Origin: Alteraurantiacibacter aquimixticola
GTDB lineage: Bacteria > Pseudomonadota > Alphaproteobacteria > Sphingomonadales > Sphingomonadaceae
Assembly (NCBI RefSeq): GCF_004965515.1
Contig: NZ_SSHH01000001.1
Coordinates: 561,280-625,279 of the forward strand
Length of the DNA stretch: 64,000 nucleotides
Direction of reading: 5' to 3'
How positions within the stretch are numbered: position 1 is the first letter of the stretch; the number at the start of each line of letters is the position of its first letter. This document shows positions 8,213-17,573 of this stretch, piece after piece. The position numbers were made by a program, and so were the translations under genes. The notes under the pieces are model-generated. The model searched no databases, was not told the origin of the DNA, and saw only the letters and a program-made list of their open reading frames with translations.

Positions 8213-9460
8213 ATGGACACGAGTACGACACTGGAAGCCAGGCTCGATATTGCCGATATCCGCGCCGCTGCGGATCGGATCGGCGATGCCGTCGTGCGTA
8301 CGCCGACGCTGTACAGCAGGACGCTGTCGAAAATTACCGGCGCCGAAATCTGGCTGAAGTTCGAGAATTTGCAGTTCACCGCGGCCTATAAGGAACGCGG
8401 TGCTCTGAATGCCTTGCTGCTGCTGACCGAGGAGCAGCGCAAGAAGGGCGTGATCGCCGCCTCGGCCGGCAACCACTCGCAAGGCCTTTCCTATCACGGC
8501 AGGCGTCTGGGCGTTCCGGTCACCATCGTCATGCCGCGCACCACGCCCACGGTTAAGGTGATGCAGACGCAGGCCGTCGGCGGCAAGGTGGTGCTGGAAG
8601 GCGAGAATTTCGACGAGGCATATGCCCATGCGCGCAAGCTGGAAGGCGAGCTGGGGCTGACCTTCGTCCATCCCTTCGACGATCCCGATGTCGCGGCGGG
8701 GCAGGGCACGGTCGCGCTCGAATTGCTGGAAGACGCGCCCGAGATCGAGACGCTGGTGGTGCCCATCGGCGGCGGCGGCCTCATCTCCGGCATGGGCACG
8801 GTGGCGAAGGCCATGGCCGAAGAGCTGGGCCATCCGATCGAGGTGATCGGCGTTCAGGCGCGCCTATACCCCTCCATGTATGGCCACATAAAGGGCGAGG
8901 ACCTGCCCTGTGGCGGCGACACTCTGGCCGAGGGTATCGCGGTGAAGGAGCCGGGCACTTATACGCGCCAGATCATCCGCAATGTCGTCGACGATATCGT
9001 GCTGGTGGAAGAGCCGCATCTGGAAGAGGCGGTCTCGCTGCTGCTGCAGATCGAAAAGACCGTGGTCGAAGGCGCGGGCGCGGCGGGGCTTGCCGCGGTG
9101 CTGGCACATAAGGAGCGGTTTGCCGGCAAGAAGGTCGGGCTCGTCCTGTGTGGAGGCAATATCGATACGCGCCTGCTCGCCAATGTGCTGCTGCGCGACC
9201 TTGCCCGTTCGGGCCGCCTCGCGCGCTTGCAGATCACCTTGCAGGACCGGCCCGGCGCGCTGTTCAAGGTGATGCGCCTGTTCGACGTGCACAATGTGAA
9301 CATCCTGGAAATCTACCACCAGCGCATTTTCACCAACCTGCCGGCCAAGGGCCTTGTCACCGATATCGAGTGCGAGGCGCGCGACCGCGAGCAGCTGGAA
9401 GCGCTGATTTCCGACCTTCGCGGACAAGGATACTCGGTCAGCCACGTTGAACTGAACTGA
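8213..9460 (+). CDS. ilvA: Threonine ammonia-lyase with C-terminal ACT domain
   Basis: This enzyme deaminates threonine to 2-oxobutanoate, the first step toward isoleucine. The 415-residue product is a fold-type II PLP enzyme. Lys60 in FTAAYKERGA binds PLP, SAGNHSQG follows, and GGGGLISG binds the PLP phosphate. From about residue 330 a single ACT domain (LQITLQDRPGALFKVM...) suggests allosteric control by an amino acid. The length and single ACT domain resemble the short, TdcB-like enzymes rather than the 514-residue E. coli IlvA, so a purely catabolic role cannot be excluded. It diverges from the dehydrogenase gene. Confidence 0.88.
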   Translation: MDTSTTLEARLDIADIRAAADRIGDAVVRTPTLYSRTLSKITGAEIWLKFENLQFTAAYKERGALNALLLLTEEQRKKGVIAASAGNHSQGLSYHGRRLGVPVTIVMPRTTPTVKVMQTQAVGGKVVLEGENFDEAYAHARKLEGELGLTFVHPFDDPDVAAGQGTVALELLEDAPEIETLVVPIGGGGLISGMGTVAKAMAEELGHPIEVIGVQARLYPSMYGHIKGEDLPCGGDTLAEGIAVKEPGTYTRQIIRNVVDDIVLVEEPHLEEAVSLLLQIEKTVVEGAGAAGLAAVLAHKERFAGKKVGLVLCGGNIDTRLLANVLLRDLARSGRLARLQITLQDRPGALFKVMRLFDVHNVNILEIYHQRIFTNLPAKGLVTDIECEARDREQLEALISDLRGQGYSVSHVELN

Positions 9461-9508
9461 CAAAATTGACCCGATTCGGGGCGCATCGTGCTGTTCGCGT
9501 GGCTGCCT

Positions 9509-9559
9509 GTTGAAATTAACCCTGCATTTGCTGCTTTTTATGGTTAATGTGATTTCAAC
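9509..9559 (+). other. Bulged inverted repeat in the ilvA/bpt gap
   Basis: GTTGAAAT and TAACC at 9509-9521 pair with GGTTA (9542-9546) and ATTTCAAC (9552-9559). This gives 13 base pairs with a five-base one-sided bulge and a 20-base loop. The element is AT-rich compared with its surroundings and lies in the untranslated gap after ilvA, ahead of the transferase. It has no T-run. It may be a leader hairpin or a protein-binding site. Confidence 0.4.
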
Positions 9560-9636
9560 CAGCGAATCCGGTGTACAACATAGCACCACTTCGCTCGTTT
9601 GGATCAGACCGCAGGCAGCAAGGACCGCCAAGACCC

Positions 9637-10479
9637 GTGACGGCTCCAGTTCGATTTCCCCGCTTCTTCGTGACGAGCCCTGCGCCGTGCCCATATCTGC
9701 CGGGCAAGACGGAGCGGAAGGTATTTACCGAGCTGAAGGGCGGTCATGCCGAACAGCTGCATGATGCGCTGAGCCGCATCGGCTTCCGCCGCAGCCAGAC
9801 GGTCGCCTATCGGCCCTCCTGCGTCGATTGCCGCGCCTGTGTTTCGGTCCGCGTGGTGGCGGAAGAATTCCAGCCCTCGGCCAGCCAGCGCAAGACGCTG
9901 CGCCGTAACGAAGACCTGGTCGTCACCGAGTGCCGCCCCTGGGCGACGTCCGAGCAATACCAGCTGCTGCAGAAGTACCTCGGCAGCCGCCATCCCGGCG
10001 GCGGCATGGCCGCCATGGACGAGGTGGATTATGCCGACATGGTGGAACACACTTCGGTTTCCAGCTTTATCATTGAATACAGGGAGCCTTCTGCCGATGG
10101 CCGGCCCGGTCGACTGATCGCGGCCTGCCTGACCGACCGGCAGGGGGACGGGCTGTCAATGATCTACAGCTTTTACGATCCGGATATCGAGGGACGCAGC
10201 GGGCTTGGAAATTTTGTCATCCTTGACCACATCCGCCGCGCGGCAGAGGCGGGGCTGCCCTATGTCTATCTCGGATACTGGGTCGAGGGATCGCCGCGCA
10301 TGCAGTACAAGGTGCGTTATCGGCCGCTCGAGCAACTCGGCCCCGATGGCTGGCGCCGCATGTCGCAGGACGAGCAGTCCGGCCTTATCTCCTCGCTCGG
10401 CGAAAAAGGCGGCAAGCCTCCCGAAGGCGGTTCGAAAGATGGCGCTCCCGGGGAGCAGAAGCAGTACAAGCTCGCCTGA
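9637..10479 (+). CDS. bpt: Aminoacyl-tRNA--protein transferase (ATE/Bpt family)
   Basis: The enzyme transfers an amino acid, leucine in the bacterial Bpt type, from tRNA to the N terminus of proteins and marks them for N-degron turnover. The 280-residue product shows [17 protein letters not shown], the Cys-rich [16 protein letters not shown] block of the ATE N-terminal domain, and the GNAT-like half with [14 protein letters not shown]. The start is uncertain. GTG 9637 (V-T-A-P-V-R-F) matches the family start and has AAGGA 12 bases upstream. GTG 9571 would add 22 residues without a recognisable ribosome site. The C-terminal 25 residues are low complexity. Confidence 0.87.
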   Translation: MTAPVRFPRFFVTSPAPCPYLPGKTERKVFTELKGGHAEQLHDALSRIGFRRSQTVAYRPSCVDCRACVSVRVVAEEFQPSASQRKTLRRNEDLVVTECRPWATSEQYQLLQKYLGSRHPGGGMAAMDEVDYADMVEHTSVSSFIIEYREPSADGRPGRLIAACLTDRQGDGLSMIYSFYDPDIEGRSGLGNFVILDHIRRAAEAGLPYVYLGYWVEGSPRMQYKVRYRPLEQLGPDGWRRMSQDEQSGLISSLGEKGGKPPEGGSKDGAPGEQKQYKLA

Positions 10480-10504
10480 GCGAGACAGCGCCGCCACTAT
10501 TTCC

Positions 10505-12634
10505 ATGACCCGCTGCGCAACCGCGCTTGCCCTGTGCCTTGGCCTGCTTTCTCAGCAGCTGGCGGCGCAGGACATGTCTGCTCCCGCCTCACTCGAAGAG
10601 CTTATCCCCGATTCCGCGGTGGAGGACCCCGAAGGCTGGGCGCAGCAGGGCGACCAGCCGGACCTCCCTTCCCCCGACGATGGCCCCGTGCCTGAGCTGG
10701 AAGCGGATTCGCCGATGGAGGCCATGCCGCTCCTGACGATCGAAGCGCCCGAAGACCTCCAGCTGCCCGATCCCGACCCGGTCGAAGCGGACGAGCCGGT
10801 CGAATTCGCCACTTTTGAGGACGTCATCCCGCCGCTTCCTGAAGGCAGCGGGGAGAGGATTTCGGACGAACTGGTGCTGGTCTTCCCGACCGAACGCTCG
10901 CTTTTCCCCGAGCGCGACGAATTCCTCGACCGGTTCAAGGCGCTTTCCACCATCGAGGGCCTCGATGATGACGGTAGCCAGGCCCGCCTCTCCGCGCAGG
11001 CGCGTGCTGACGAGGAGCTGTTGCAGCGCATGTTGCGCACCTATGGCTATTTCGATGGCCAGGTGATCCGCAGCGTCGTCTCTCCCGAGGATCGCCCCGA
11101 CGCCGATTATGAAAGCTCCATCGCCCGCTTCGACATCATTCCCGGCAACCGCTTCACCATCGGCACCGTGGATCTCGGCAACCTCTCGCAGACGGGCACG
11201 GATTACGACGATTTGCGCGCCGCCTATGAGGTCTTCCCCGGCGATCCCCTCTCGCTCGATGCGATAACCGATGAACGCTATGATCTCGACACGGCGCTGG
11301 GCGAAAGCGGCTATCCCTTCGCCGCCATCGACGATCCCGAACTGCTGGTCGACCATGCGCGGGCCGAAGGCGATGTGACCATGCCGGTGACGCCGGGCGG
11401 CAAATATGTTTTCGGCAATGTCACCAGCAATCTCGATGATTTCCTCTCCGGCCGCCACCTGGCGCGGATCGCCCGCTTCGATCCGGGCGACACCTATAAG
11501 CGCAGTGACGAGATGGATTTGCGCCGCGCGATCCTTGCCACCGGCCTCGTCGGCTCGGTCTCGCTAACCCCGGTCGAGGTCGAAGCACCCAGCGAAGGCC
11601 AGCCGGGCACGGTGGACATGGAAGTCGAGATGACCAAGGCGCCCCTGCGCACCGTTGCCGGCTCGATCGGTTACGGTACGGAAGAAGGCATTCGCATTGC
11701 TGGCAGCTGGGAGCATCGCAACCTCTTCCCGCCAGAGGGCCTGTTCCGCGTGCGCGGCATTGCGGGCACGCGCGAGCAGCTGCTGGGCGCGACTTTCCGC
11801 AAGAACAATTTCCGCGGCCGCGACCGGATCCTGACGCTGGATGCCTTTGCCAGCACGCTCGATTACGAGGCTTACGACGCGCGCACCGCATCGCTTGTCG
11901 GCACTTATGAGCGCGTCAGCACGCTGCTGTTCCAGAAGCCGTTGAGCTGGTCGGTAGGCCTTGAGCTGGTGGCGACGGGAGAACGTGAAGCCGATGCCGA
12001 TGGCGTGTTCGGCCCGCGCCAGACCTATCTCATCGCCGCCCTGCCGCTTTACGCGCAGATCGACACCAGCGACGATCTGCTCGATCCCACCAGGGGCTTC
12101 CGCGTTTCGGGCCGGGTCTCGCCGGAGATTTCGCGCAGCGACAGCAGCGAGACCGTCTATGTCCGCAACCAGGCGGACTTCTCCTATTACCAGCAGATGA
12201 GCGACAGCTTGGTGCTGGCCGGGCGCGCGCGGTTCTCGTCCATCCCCGGCGCATCGGTCGAGGATATCGCCCCTTCCCGCCGCATCTATGCCGGCGGCGG
12301 CGGATCGGTGCGTGGCTATGGCTATCGCGAGATCGGTCCGCGCAATAGCGAGGGCGATCCGACGGGTGGCCTGTCCGCAGTCGAATTCTCATTGGAAGCG
12401 CGCATCCGCACCGGCATGCTGGACGGTACGCTGGGCGTGGTGCCTTTCGTCGATGCGGGCAGCGTGGGTGACGATGCCTTGCCCGACTTCCGCAGCATCA
12501 AGTTCGGTGCGGGCATTGGCCTGCGCTATCATTCGGGTTTCGGGCCGATCCGGCTCGACGTCGCCTTCCCGCTCAATCCCGGCCCCAATGACGCGGCGGT
12601 CGCGGTCTATGTCGCGCTGGGGCAGGCCTTCTGA
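10505..12634 (+). CDS. tamA: Translocation and assembly module TamA (Omp85 family)
   Basis: TamA is an outer-membrane Omp85 protein that works with TamB in inserting outer-membrane proteins and/or moving lipids across the periplasm. The 709-residue product has a signal peptide (1-22, ending LAAQ). An unusual acidic, Pro-rich segment covers about 23-120, POTRA-like domains run to roughly 400, and a 16-strand barrel ends in GQAF; the terminal Phe is the usual outer-membrane signal. The barrel contains GGGGSVRGYGYREIGPRN, the Omp85 loop-6 (V/I)RG(Y/F) motif. The frame is open upstream, but ATG 10505 starts the signal peptide. The stop overlaps the tamB start by one base. Confidence 0.9.
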   Translation: MTRCATALALCLGLLSQQLAAQDMSAPASLEELIPDSAVEDPEGWAQQGDQPDLPSPDDGPVPELEADSPMEAMPLLTIEAPEDLQLPDPDPVEADEPVEFATFEDVIPPLPEGSGERISDELVLVFPTERSLFPERDEFLDRFKALSTIEGLDDDGSQARLSAQARADEELLQRMLRTYGYFDGQVIRSVVSPEDRPDADYESSIARFDIIPGNRFTIGTVDLGNLSQTGTDYDDLRAAYEVFPGDPLSLDAITDERYDLDTALGESGYPFAAIDDPELLVDHARAEGDVTMPVTPGGKYVFGNVTSNLDDFLSGRHLARIARFDPGDTYKRSDEMDLRRAILATGLVGSVSLTPVEVEAPSEGQPGTVDMEVEMTKAPLRTVAGSIGYGTEEGIRIAGSWEHRNLFPPEGLFRVRGIAGTREQLLGATFRKNNFRGRDRILTLDAFASTLDYEAYDARTASLVGTYERVSTLLFQKPLSWSVGLELVATGEREADADGVFGPRQTYLIAALPLYAQIDTSDDLLDPTRGFRVSGRVSPEISRSDSSETVYVRNQADFSYYQQMSDSLVLAGRARFSSIPGASVEDIAPSRRIYAGGGGSVRGYGYREIGPRNSEGDPTGGLSAVEFSLEARIRTGMLDGTLGVVPFVDAGSVGDDALPDFRSIKFGAGIGLRYHSGFGPIRLDVAFPLNPGPNDAAVAVYVALGQAF

Positions 12635-15600
12635 TGGCGGACCAGCCGGTTATCGAGGATGAAAGCGTGGAGCGCCGGGCCTCCCGCTGGCCGCGTCCGT
12701 TGCGCTGGCTGGGCTACGGCTCGCTCGGCATCTTCCTGCTGCTGCTGGCCCTCATCGCCTTCCTCCACACGCCGCCGGGGCGCCAGTTGATTGTCGACCA
12801 GATCGCCAAGGTTTCGCCTGCATCGGGCCTGTCGGTTGAGGTGGAATCGATCGAGGGATCGGTTTTGTGGAGCGCGACTTTCAACGATGTGAAGCTGCGC
12901 GATGCCAATGACACGCTGTTTCTCGAAGTGCCGCGCGTCGATCTCAACTGGCGGCCGTGGAAGTGGTTCTTCACCGGGCTCGATGTCCGCCACCTCGTCC
13001 TCAGCGACGGCACGCTTTACGCTGCGCCCGAACTGATCCCCGGCGATCCCGACGCGCCGCTCCTGCCCGATTTCGATATTCGCGTGGACCGGCTGGTGAT
13101 CGAGGATCTCACCGTGGCCGAGGGCTTGCTGGGTGAGGAGCGGGTGATCCAGTTCCGCACCGAGGCGGACATTCGCAGTGGCCGTGTCTTCCTCGATGCC
13201 GATGGCGAATTCGGCGGTGGCGACGTCTTCGGCTTCCTGGTGGAGGCGGAACCCGATGGGGACGTCTTCGATCTCGATCTCGACTGGCGTGCACCCGTGG
13301 GCGGGTTCCTCGCCACCATGGTCGGGGCGGAGGAAGAGCTTGTCGTCAGCATCAAGGGGGATGGCAGCTGGACATCGTGGAAGGGGGACCTGCTGGCGGT
13401 GCAGGGCGGCGACGACCTGCTCGATTTCGATATTTACAATGAGACGGGCCAGTACCGCCTCGTCGGCCAGGCTTTCCCTGGCGATTACGTCTCCGGCCTT
13501 CCGGCCAGGGCGCTGGGCAGCGAAGTGGCCTTCACCGCATCGGGCACGCTGGAGGACAGCACGCTGGACGGCAGCTTTGCCCTGCGCGGCAAGGGCATCG
13601 ACCTCGACGGCAGCGGCGGCATCGACCTGGCGGATAATCGGTTCGAGGACATGACGCTCGAAGCTGCCCTGCTCGATCCCGAGCTGCTCGACGGCGTCGT
13701 GCTGGACGATGCAACAATGCGCGCGGACCTCAATGGCGCCTTCAGCGAACTGGAAGTGCCGCATGAACTGCGCATCGGGACGATCACCGCCGGTACGATC
13801 GTCTTTGCCGATATCGTGCAGGAAGGCACGATCAGCTTCGAGGGTGAGCGCATGATCCTGCCGCTCGACATGCAGGTGGGGCGGGTCACCAGCGGGATCG
13901 ATCTGTTCGATCCGCGCCTCGTCGGCGGCAATATCTCCGGCACGCTTGCCTATGCTGGCAGCACGCTCAATTCCGATGACCTTTCGATCAGCTTCCCCGG
14001 CATGGATGCGCGGCTGGGCATGCGGGGCAATTTCGACAATGGGTCATTCCGCTTCTCCGGCCCGGTGACGGCGGACGACCTTGCCTTTTTCGACATGGGG
14101 CTGGTCGATGCCGCCTCGCGGATCGACTTCGCCATCGGCGGCGGCGTGCCATGGACGCTCGATGCGACGGTGCAGGGCCGCATGCCGCGCGTTGACAACA
14201 GCACGATCGAGACGATCGCGGGCGAGAATATCCGTTTCGCGGGCGCGCTGGCGGTCAGCGAGACGCGGCCGCTCACCTTCTCCGACATGCGGATCGAGGG
14301 CAGCAAGCTCGACGCGCTGGTCGATGGGCGGCTGGAAGGCGGCGAGACGCTGATGACCGTCTCCGGCACCCATGCCGATTACGGCACCTTCGCAGGCGAG
14401 GCGCGGCTGGCCGGCGATGGGCCCTATGCCGACCTCGTCTTCGACAGCCCGCTGCCCGCCGCCGATCTCAGCAATGTCCGCGTGGCGCTGGCGCCGAGCG
14501 AGGACGGCTTTGCGATCGAAACCTCCGGCAATTCGCTGCTGGGCCCCTTCGACGGGCTGATCGATCTTGTCCTGCCCGAAGCGGGCGAAGCGCAGATCGG
14601 CGTGCGGCGCCTCGACGTGGCGGAAACGCGGGTCAGCGGCAACCTCCGCCTCGTCGAAGGCGGGGTGGCCGGTCGGCTCGCGCTCACACGCGGCGGCGTG
14701 GATGGCGTGATCGGCCTTGCCGCACGTCCCGGCGGGCAGGCCTTCGATGTCGAGCTGACCGCACGAAATGCGCGCTTCGGCACGGCGGACAGGCCGCTCA
14801 CGCTGGCGCGGGCGGATATGGACATGCGCGGCTTCATCGGCGGGGAGGCGACGACGCTGGAAGGCGAGATGACCGCGCAGGGTATCAGCTGGGGCAATTT
14901 CTTCCTCGGCCGTATGGCTGTCGATGCGCAGCTCACCAACGGGGTCGGCACTTTCGATGCGGCGCTGGCCGGCCGTCGTGGCAGCCGGTTCGAGCTGCTT
15001 CTGAATGGCCAGGCGACTGGCGAGCGGATCGCCCTTGCCGCCGACGGTTCCTATGCCGGGGTGGACATCACCATGCCGCGCCGCGCGGTGCTGCTGCGGA
15101 CCGATGATGGCGGCTGGCAGCTGCAGCGCACCCAGCTGGGCTATGGCGATGGCTATGCCGTCGTCGAAGGCCGCTTCGGCGGGGAAGCGCCTCCTGAAGG
15201 CCGTCTCAACCTGCTCGACATGCCGGTGGCGCTAGCCGATGTGGTGGCGGGCGATCTCGGCCTCGGCGGTACGCTTTCGGGCGTCGTCGAACTGGCCGCC
15301 GATGAGGATGGCATGCCGATTGGCGAGGCGCGGGTGGTGGTCAACGACTTCACCCGCTCGGGCCTGCTCCTGACCTCGCGGCCCATCGACCTCGCGCTGG
15401 TCGCCGATCTCTCCGCCGACCTGCTGCAGGCGCGCGCGGTGATGGAAAATGGCAGCGGTATCGACGGCCGCGTGAACGCCCGCATCTCGAACCTGCCGCG
15501 CGAGGGCGGGCTGATGGCGCGGCTCTATGGCGGGGACCTGCTCGCGCAGCTGCGCTATGACGGGCCGGCAGAGGCGCTGTGGCGGCTCGCCGCGATCGAC

Positions 15601-16830
15601 CTGCTTGATGTGACTGGTCCTCTCGAAGTCGCGGCCAATGCGCGCGGCACGCTCGCCAATCCGCAGGTGCGCGGATCGCTGCAGGGCGACAACCTCCATC
15701 TGCAGAGCGCGCTGACCGGCACCGACATCTCCGGCGTATCCGCGCGCGGCCGTTTCGACGGATCGCGGCTGCAGCTCACCTCTTTCTCCGGCGAGGCGCC
15801 CAATGGCGGACGCGTGAGCGGCAGCGGCTTTGTCGACCTTTCCAACATGACGCGCGAGCGTGGGCCGCAGATCGACATTCGCCTTGCCGCCAGCAATGCC
15901 CGCATCCTGCAATTGCCCGGCATGGGCGCGACGGTGACCGGGCCAATGCGCATCGTGTCCAGCGGGGTGGGCGGCACCATCGCCGGGCGCCTGACCGTGC
16001 GCGAGGCCGAGTGGCGGCTGGCGAGCGCGGATGAGGCGGTGGAGCTGCCCGATATTGCGATTACCGAGATCAACACGCCCGTCGATATCGCGCCGCCCGG
16101 CCGCGCCGGACAGCCCTGGCACTATCTGATCGATGCGCGCGCCACGCGCGGGATCAAGGTGGACGGGATGGGCCTCGACAGCGAATGGAGCGGCGACATC
16201 CGCCTGCGCGGCACAACCGCCGATCCGCGCATCGGTGGCGAGGTGCGGATCGTCCCGCGCCAGGGCTTCTACAGCTTTGCCGGGACGCGCTTCGAGATCA
16301 CACGTGGGCGGATCGACTTCGACGAGGCAGCGCCGCCCGATCCTCGGCTGGACCTGCTGGCGGAATCGGGCGTCAACGGCATCGACGTCGATGTCACCGT
16401 GCGCGGCAGCGCCAGCCAGCCGGAGATCGCCTTCTCCTCCGTCCCCGCCTTGCCAGAGGAGGAGCTGCTCGCCCGCATGCTGTTCGGCGGCTCGGTTACC
16501 GACCTGTCCGCCACCGATGCACTGCAGCTGGGCGCGGCGCTGGCCAGCCTGCGCGGCGGTGGCGGGGTAGATCCGATCAACCGGCTGCGCAGCGCTATCG
16601 GGCTCGACCGGCTGCGCATCATGCCGGCCGATCCGGCGCTCAATCGCGGTACATCGGTTGCCCTTGGCAAGAACATCACCCGCCGCCTTTATGCCGAACT
16701 GGTCACTGACGGGCAGGGCTACAACGCCACCGAGCTGGAGTTCCGCGTGACCGGCTGGCTCTCGCTGCTCGGATCGATCAGCACGCTGGGCCGGGGCGAG
16801 GCTGCGGTCGAGATCAGCCGGGACTACTAG
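12634..16830 (+). CDS. tamB: Translocation and assembly module TamB (DUF490)
   Basis: TamB is a very long periplasm-spanning protein anchored in the inner membrane, forming a hydrophobic beta-taco groove that probably carries phospholipids or assists outer-membrane proteins. The 1398-residue product has one membrane anchor at about 27-45, then roughly 1,300 residues of repetitive beta-strand sequence. The conserved C-terminal TamB domain begins near 1,080 and ends AAVEISRDY. The length is normal for alphaproteobacteria. The start lies in the TGATG overlap with tamA, which supports partnership. Nothing in the sequence distinguishes the lipid-transport and protein-assembly roles. Confidence 0.92.
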   Translation: MADQPVIEDESVERRASRWPRPLRWLGYGSLGIFLLLLALIAFLHTPPGRQLIVDQIAKVSPASGLSVEVESIEGSVLWSATFNDVKLRDANDTLFLEVPRVDLNWRPWKWFFTGLDVRHLVLSDGTLYAAPELIPGDPDAPLLPDFDIRVDRLVIEDLTVAEGLLGEERVIQFRTEADIRSGRVFLDADGEFGGGDVFGFLVEAEPDGDVFDLDLDWRAPVGGFLATMVGAEEELVVSIKGDGSWTSWKGDLLAVQGGDDLLDFDIYNETGQYRLVGQAFPGDYVSGLPARALGSEVAFTASGTLEDSTLDGSFALRGKGIDLDGSGGIDLADNRFEDMTLEAALLDPELLDGVVLDDATMRADLNGAFSELEVPHELRIGTITAGTIVFADIVQEGTISFEGERMILPLDMQVGRVTSGIDLFDPRLVGGNISGTLAYAGSTLNSDDLSISFPGMDARLGMRGNFDNGSFRFSGPVTADDLAFFDMGLVDAASRIDFAIGGGVPWTLDATVQGRMPRVDNSTIETIAGENIRFAGALAVSETRPLTFSDMRIEGSKLDALVDGRLEGGETLMTVSGTHADYGTFAGEARLAGDGPYADLVFDSPLPAADLSNVRVALAPSEDGFAIETSGNSLLGPFDGLIDLVLPEAGEAQIGVRRLDVAETRVSGNLRLVEGGVAGRLALTRGGVDGVIGLAARPGGQAFDVELTARNARFGTADRPLTLARADMDMRGFIGGEATTLEGEMTAQGISWGNFFLGRMAVDAQLTNGVGTFDAALAGRRGSRFELLLNGQATGERIALAADGSYAGVDITMPRRAVLLRTDDGGWQLQRTQLGYGDGYAVVEGRFGGEAPPEGRLNLLDMPVALADVVAGDLGLGGTLSGVVELAADEDGMPIGEARVVVNDFTRSGLLLTSRPIDLALVADLSADLLQARAVMENGSGIDGRVNARISNLPREGGLMARLYGGDLLAQLRYDGPAEALWRLAAIDLLDVTGPLEVAANARGTLANPQVRGSLQGDNLHLQSALTGTDISGVSARGRFDGSRLQLTSFSGEAPNGGRVSGSGFVDLSNMTRERGPQIDIRLAASNARILQLPGMGATVTGPMRIVSSGVGGTIAGRLTVREAEWRLASADEAVELPDIAITEINTPVDIAPPGRAGQPWHYLIDARATRGIKVDGMGLDSEWSGDIRLRGTTADPRIGGEVRIVPRQGFYSFAGTRFEITRGRIDFDEAAPPDPRLDLLAESGVNGIDVDVTVRGSASQPEIAFSSVPALPEEELLARMLFGGSVTDLSATDALQLGAALASLRGGGGVDPINRLRSAIGLDRLRIMPADPALNRGTSVALGKNITRRLYAELVTDGQGYNATELEFRVTGWLSLLGSISTLGRGEAAVEISRDY

Positions 16831-16839
16831 GCGCGAAGG

Positions 16840-17442
16840 CTAGCCTTTGCGGTAGAGCGCCGCCTCGGCCACGCGCCGGCGCACCAGCCCCTTCATCACC
16901 CGCCCGCCGGCATTGACCCAACGATCGAACTCGCGCGCGGCGCCCGCATGGTCGCCCGCCACATGTTTCCGTGTCAGCGTCGCCTTGCCGATCGCACCGG
17001 TATTGTAGTGGAAGCTGACCATGGCATCGAATTGCGCCTGCGACGTCGGCGCATCGCCGATCGCGCGCACGACGTCGCCCGCATAGCGGGCAAGGTCTGC
17101 CTCCAACCGCGCGTCGCATTGCGCCTGGGTCCACATTGTGCCGGGTCCAATACCCTTGCCCGTCGCGCCCCAGCCGATCGTCCAGGGATCGCCGCCTGTG
17201 CCGGGATCGGGATAGGCTTCCACCATCCCGTCCTGGCGGCGCTTCGCACAGCCTTCGAACTGGCGGATCAGCGCAATCCCGTCCGGCCCGACTACGCGCG
17301 GGGCAGGGGAGGACGATGGAACAGATGGCACACTGTCCTCGCGTAAATCGTCCACCGCGTGATCGATGGCATCGACCTCGCTCTGGCGAAAGCCGCGGCC
17401 AAGCATTGTGCGGACCGTATCGAACAGGGGCTTGCGGTTCAT
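16840..17442 (-). CDS. Phage-type lysozyme (glycoside hydrolase 24)
   Basis: The product, 200 residues from ATG 17442, is a GH24 muramidase of the endolysin type. The catalytic triad of T4 lysozyme is recognisable: Glu63 in RQFEGC, Asp79 in AYPDPGTGG and Thr88 in PWTIGWG. The C terminus YNTGAIGKATLTRK...RRRVAEAALYRKG is also typical. It has no signal peptide; the first 50 residues are an unrecognised helical segment (MLGRGFRQSEVDAIDHAVDD) followed by a Ser/Pro linker. No holin, spanin or other phage gene is nearby, so it is a stand-alone gene. How it reaches peptidoglycan is unclear. Confidence 0.88.
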   Translation of the reverse strand: MNRKPLFDTVRTMLGRGFRQSEVDAIDHAVDDLREDSVPSVPSSSPAPRVVGPDGIALIRQFEGCAKRRQDGMVEAYPDPGTGGDPWTIGWGATGKGIGPGTMWTQAQCDARLEADLARYAGDVVRAIGDAPTSQAQFDAMVSFHYNTGAIGKATLTRKHVAGDHAGAAREFDRWVNAGGRVMKGLVRRRVAEAALYRKG

Positions 17443-17573
17443 GTCATTCAGTCTCCGGCAATTGGTATAAGCCGGCTGCGCTAGGTATAGCCCCGCGCTG
17501 TAGGAAAGCGGAATCGCAAAGGATGGTGCCAGAGCTTGGCAATGCCTTGCCCGTTGTGGCAAGCCTGCCGCCG

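Noticed and set aside
9510-9764. Short plus-strand frame starting MKLTLHLLLFMV in the ilvA/bpt gap
   Set aside because: It lacks a ribosome site, loses its hydrophobic character after 15 residues and runs out of phase through the transferase gene.
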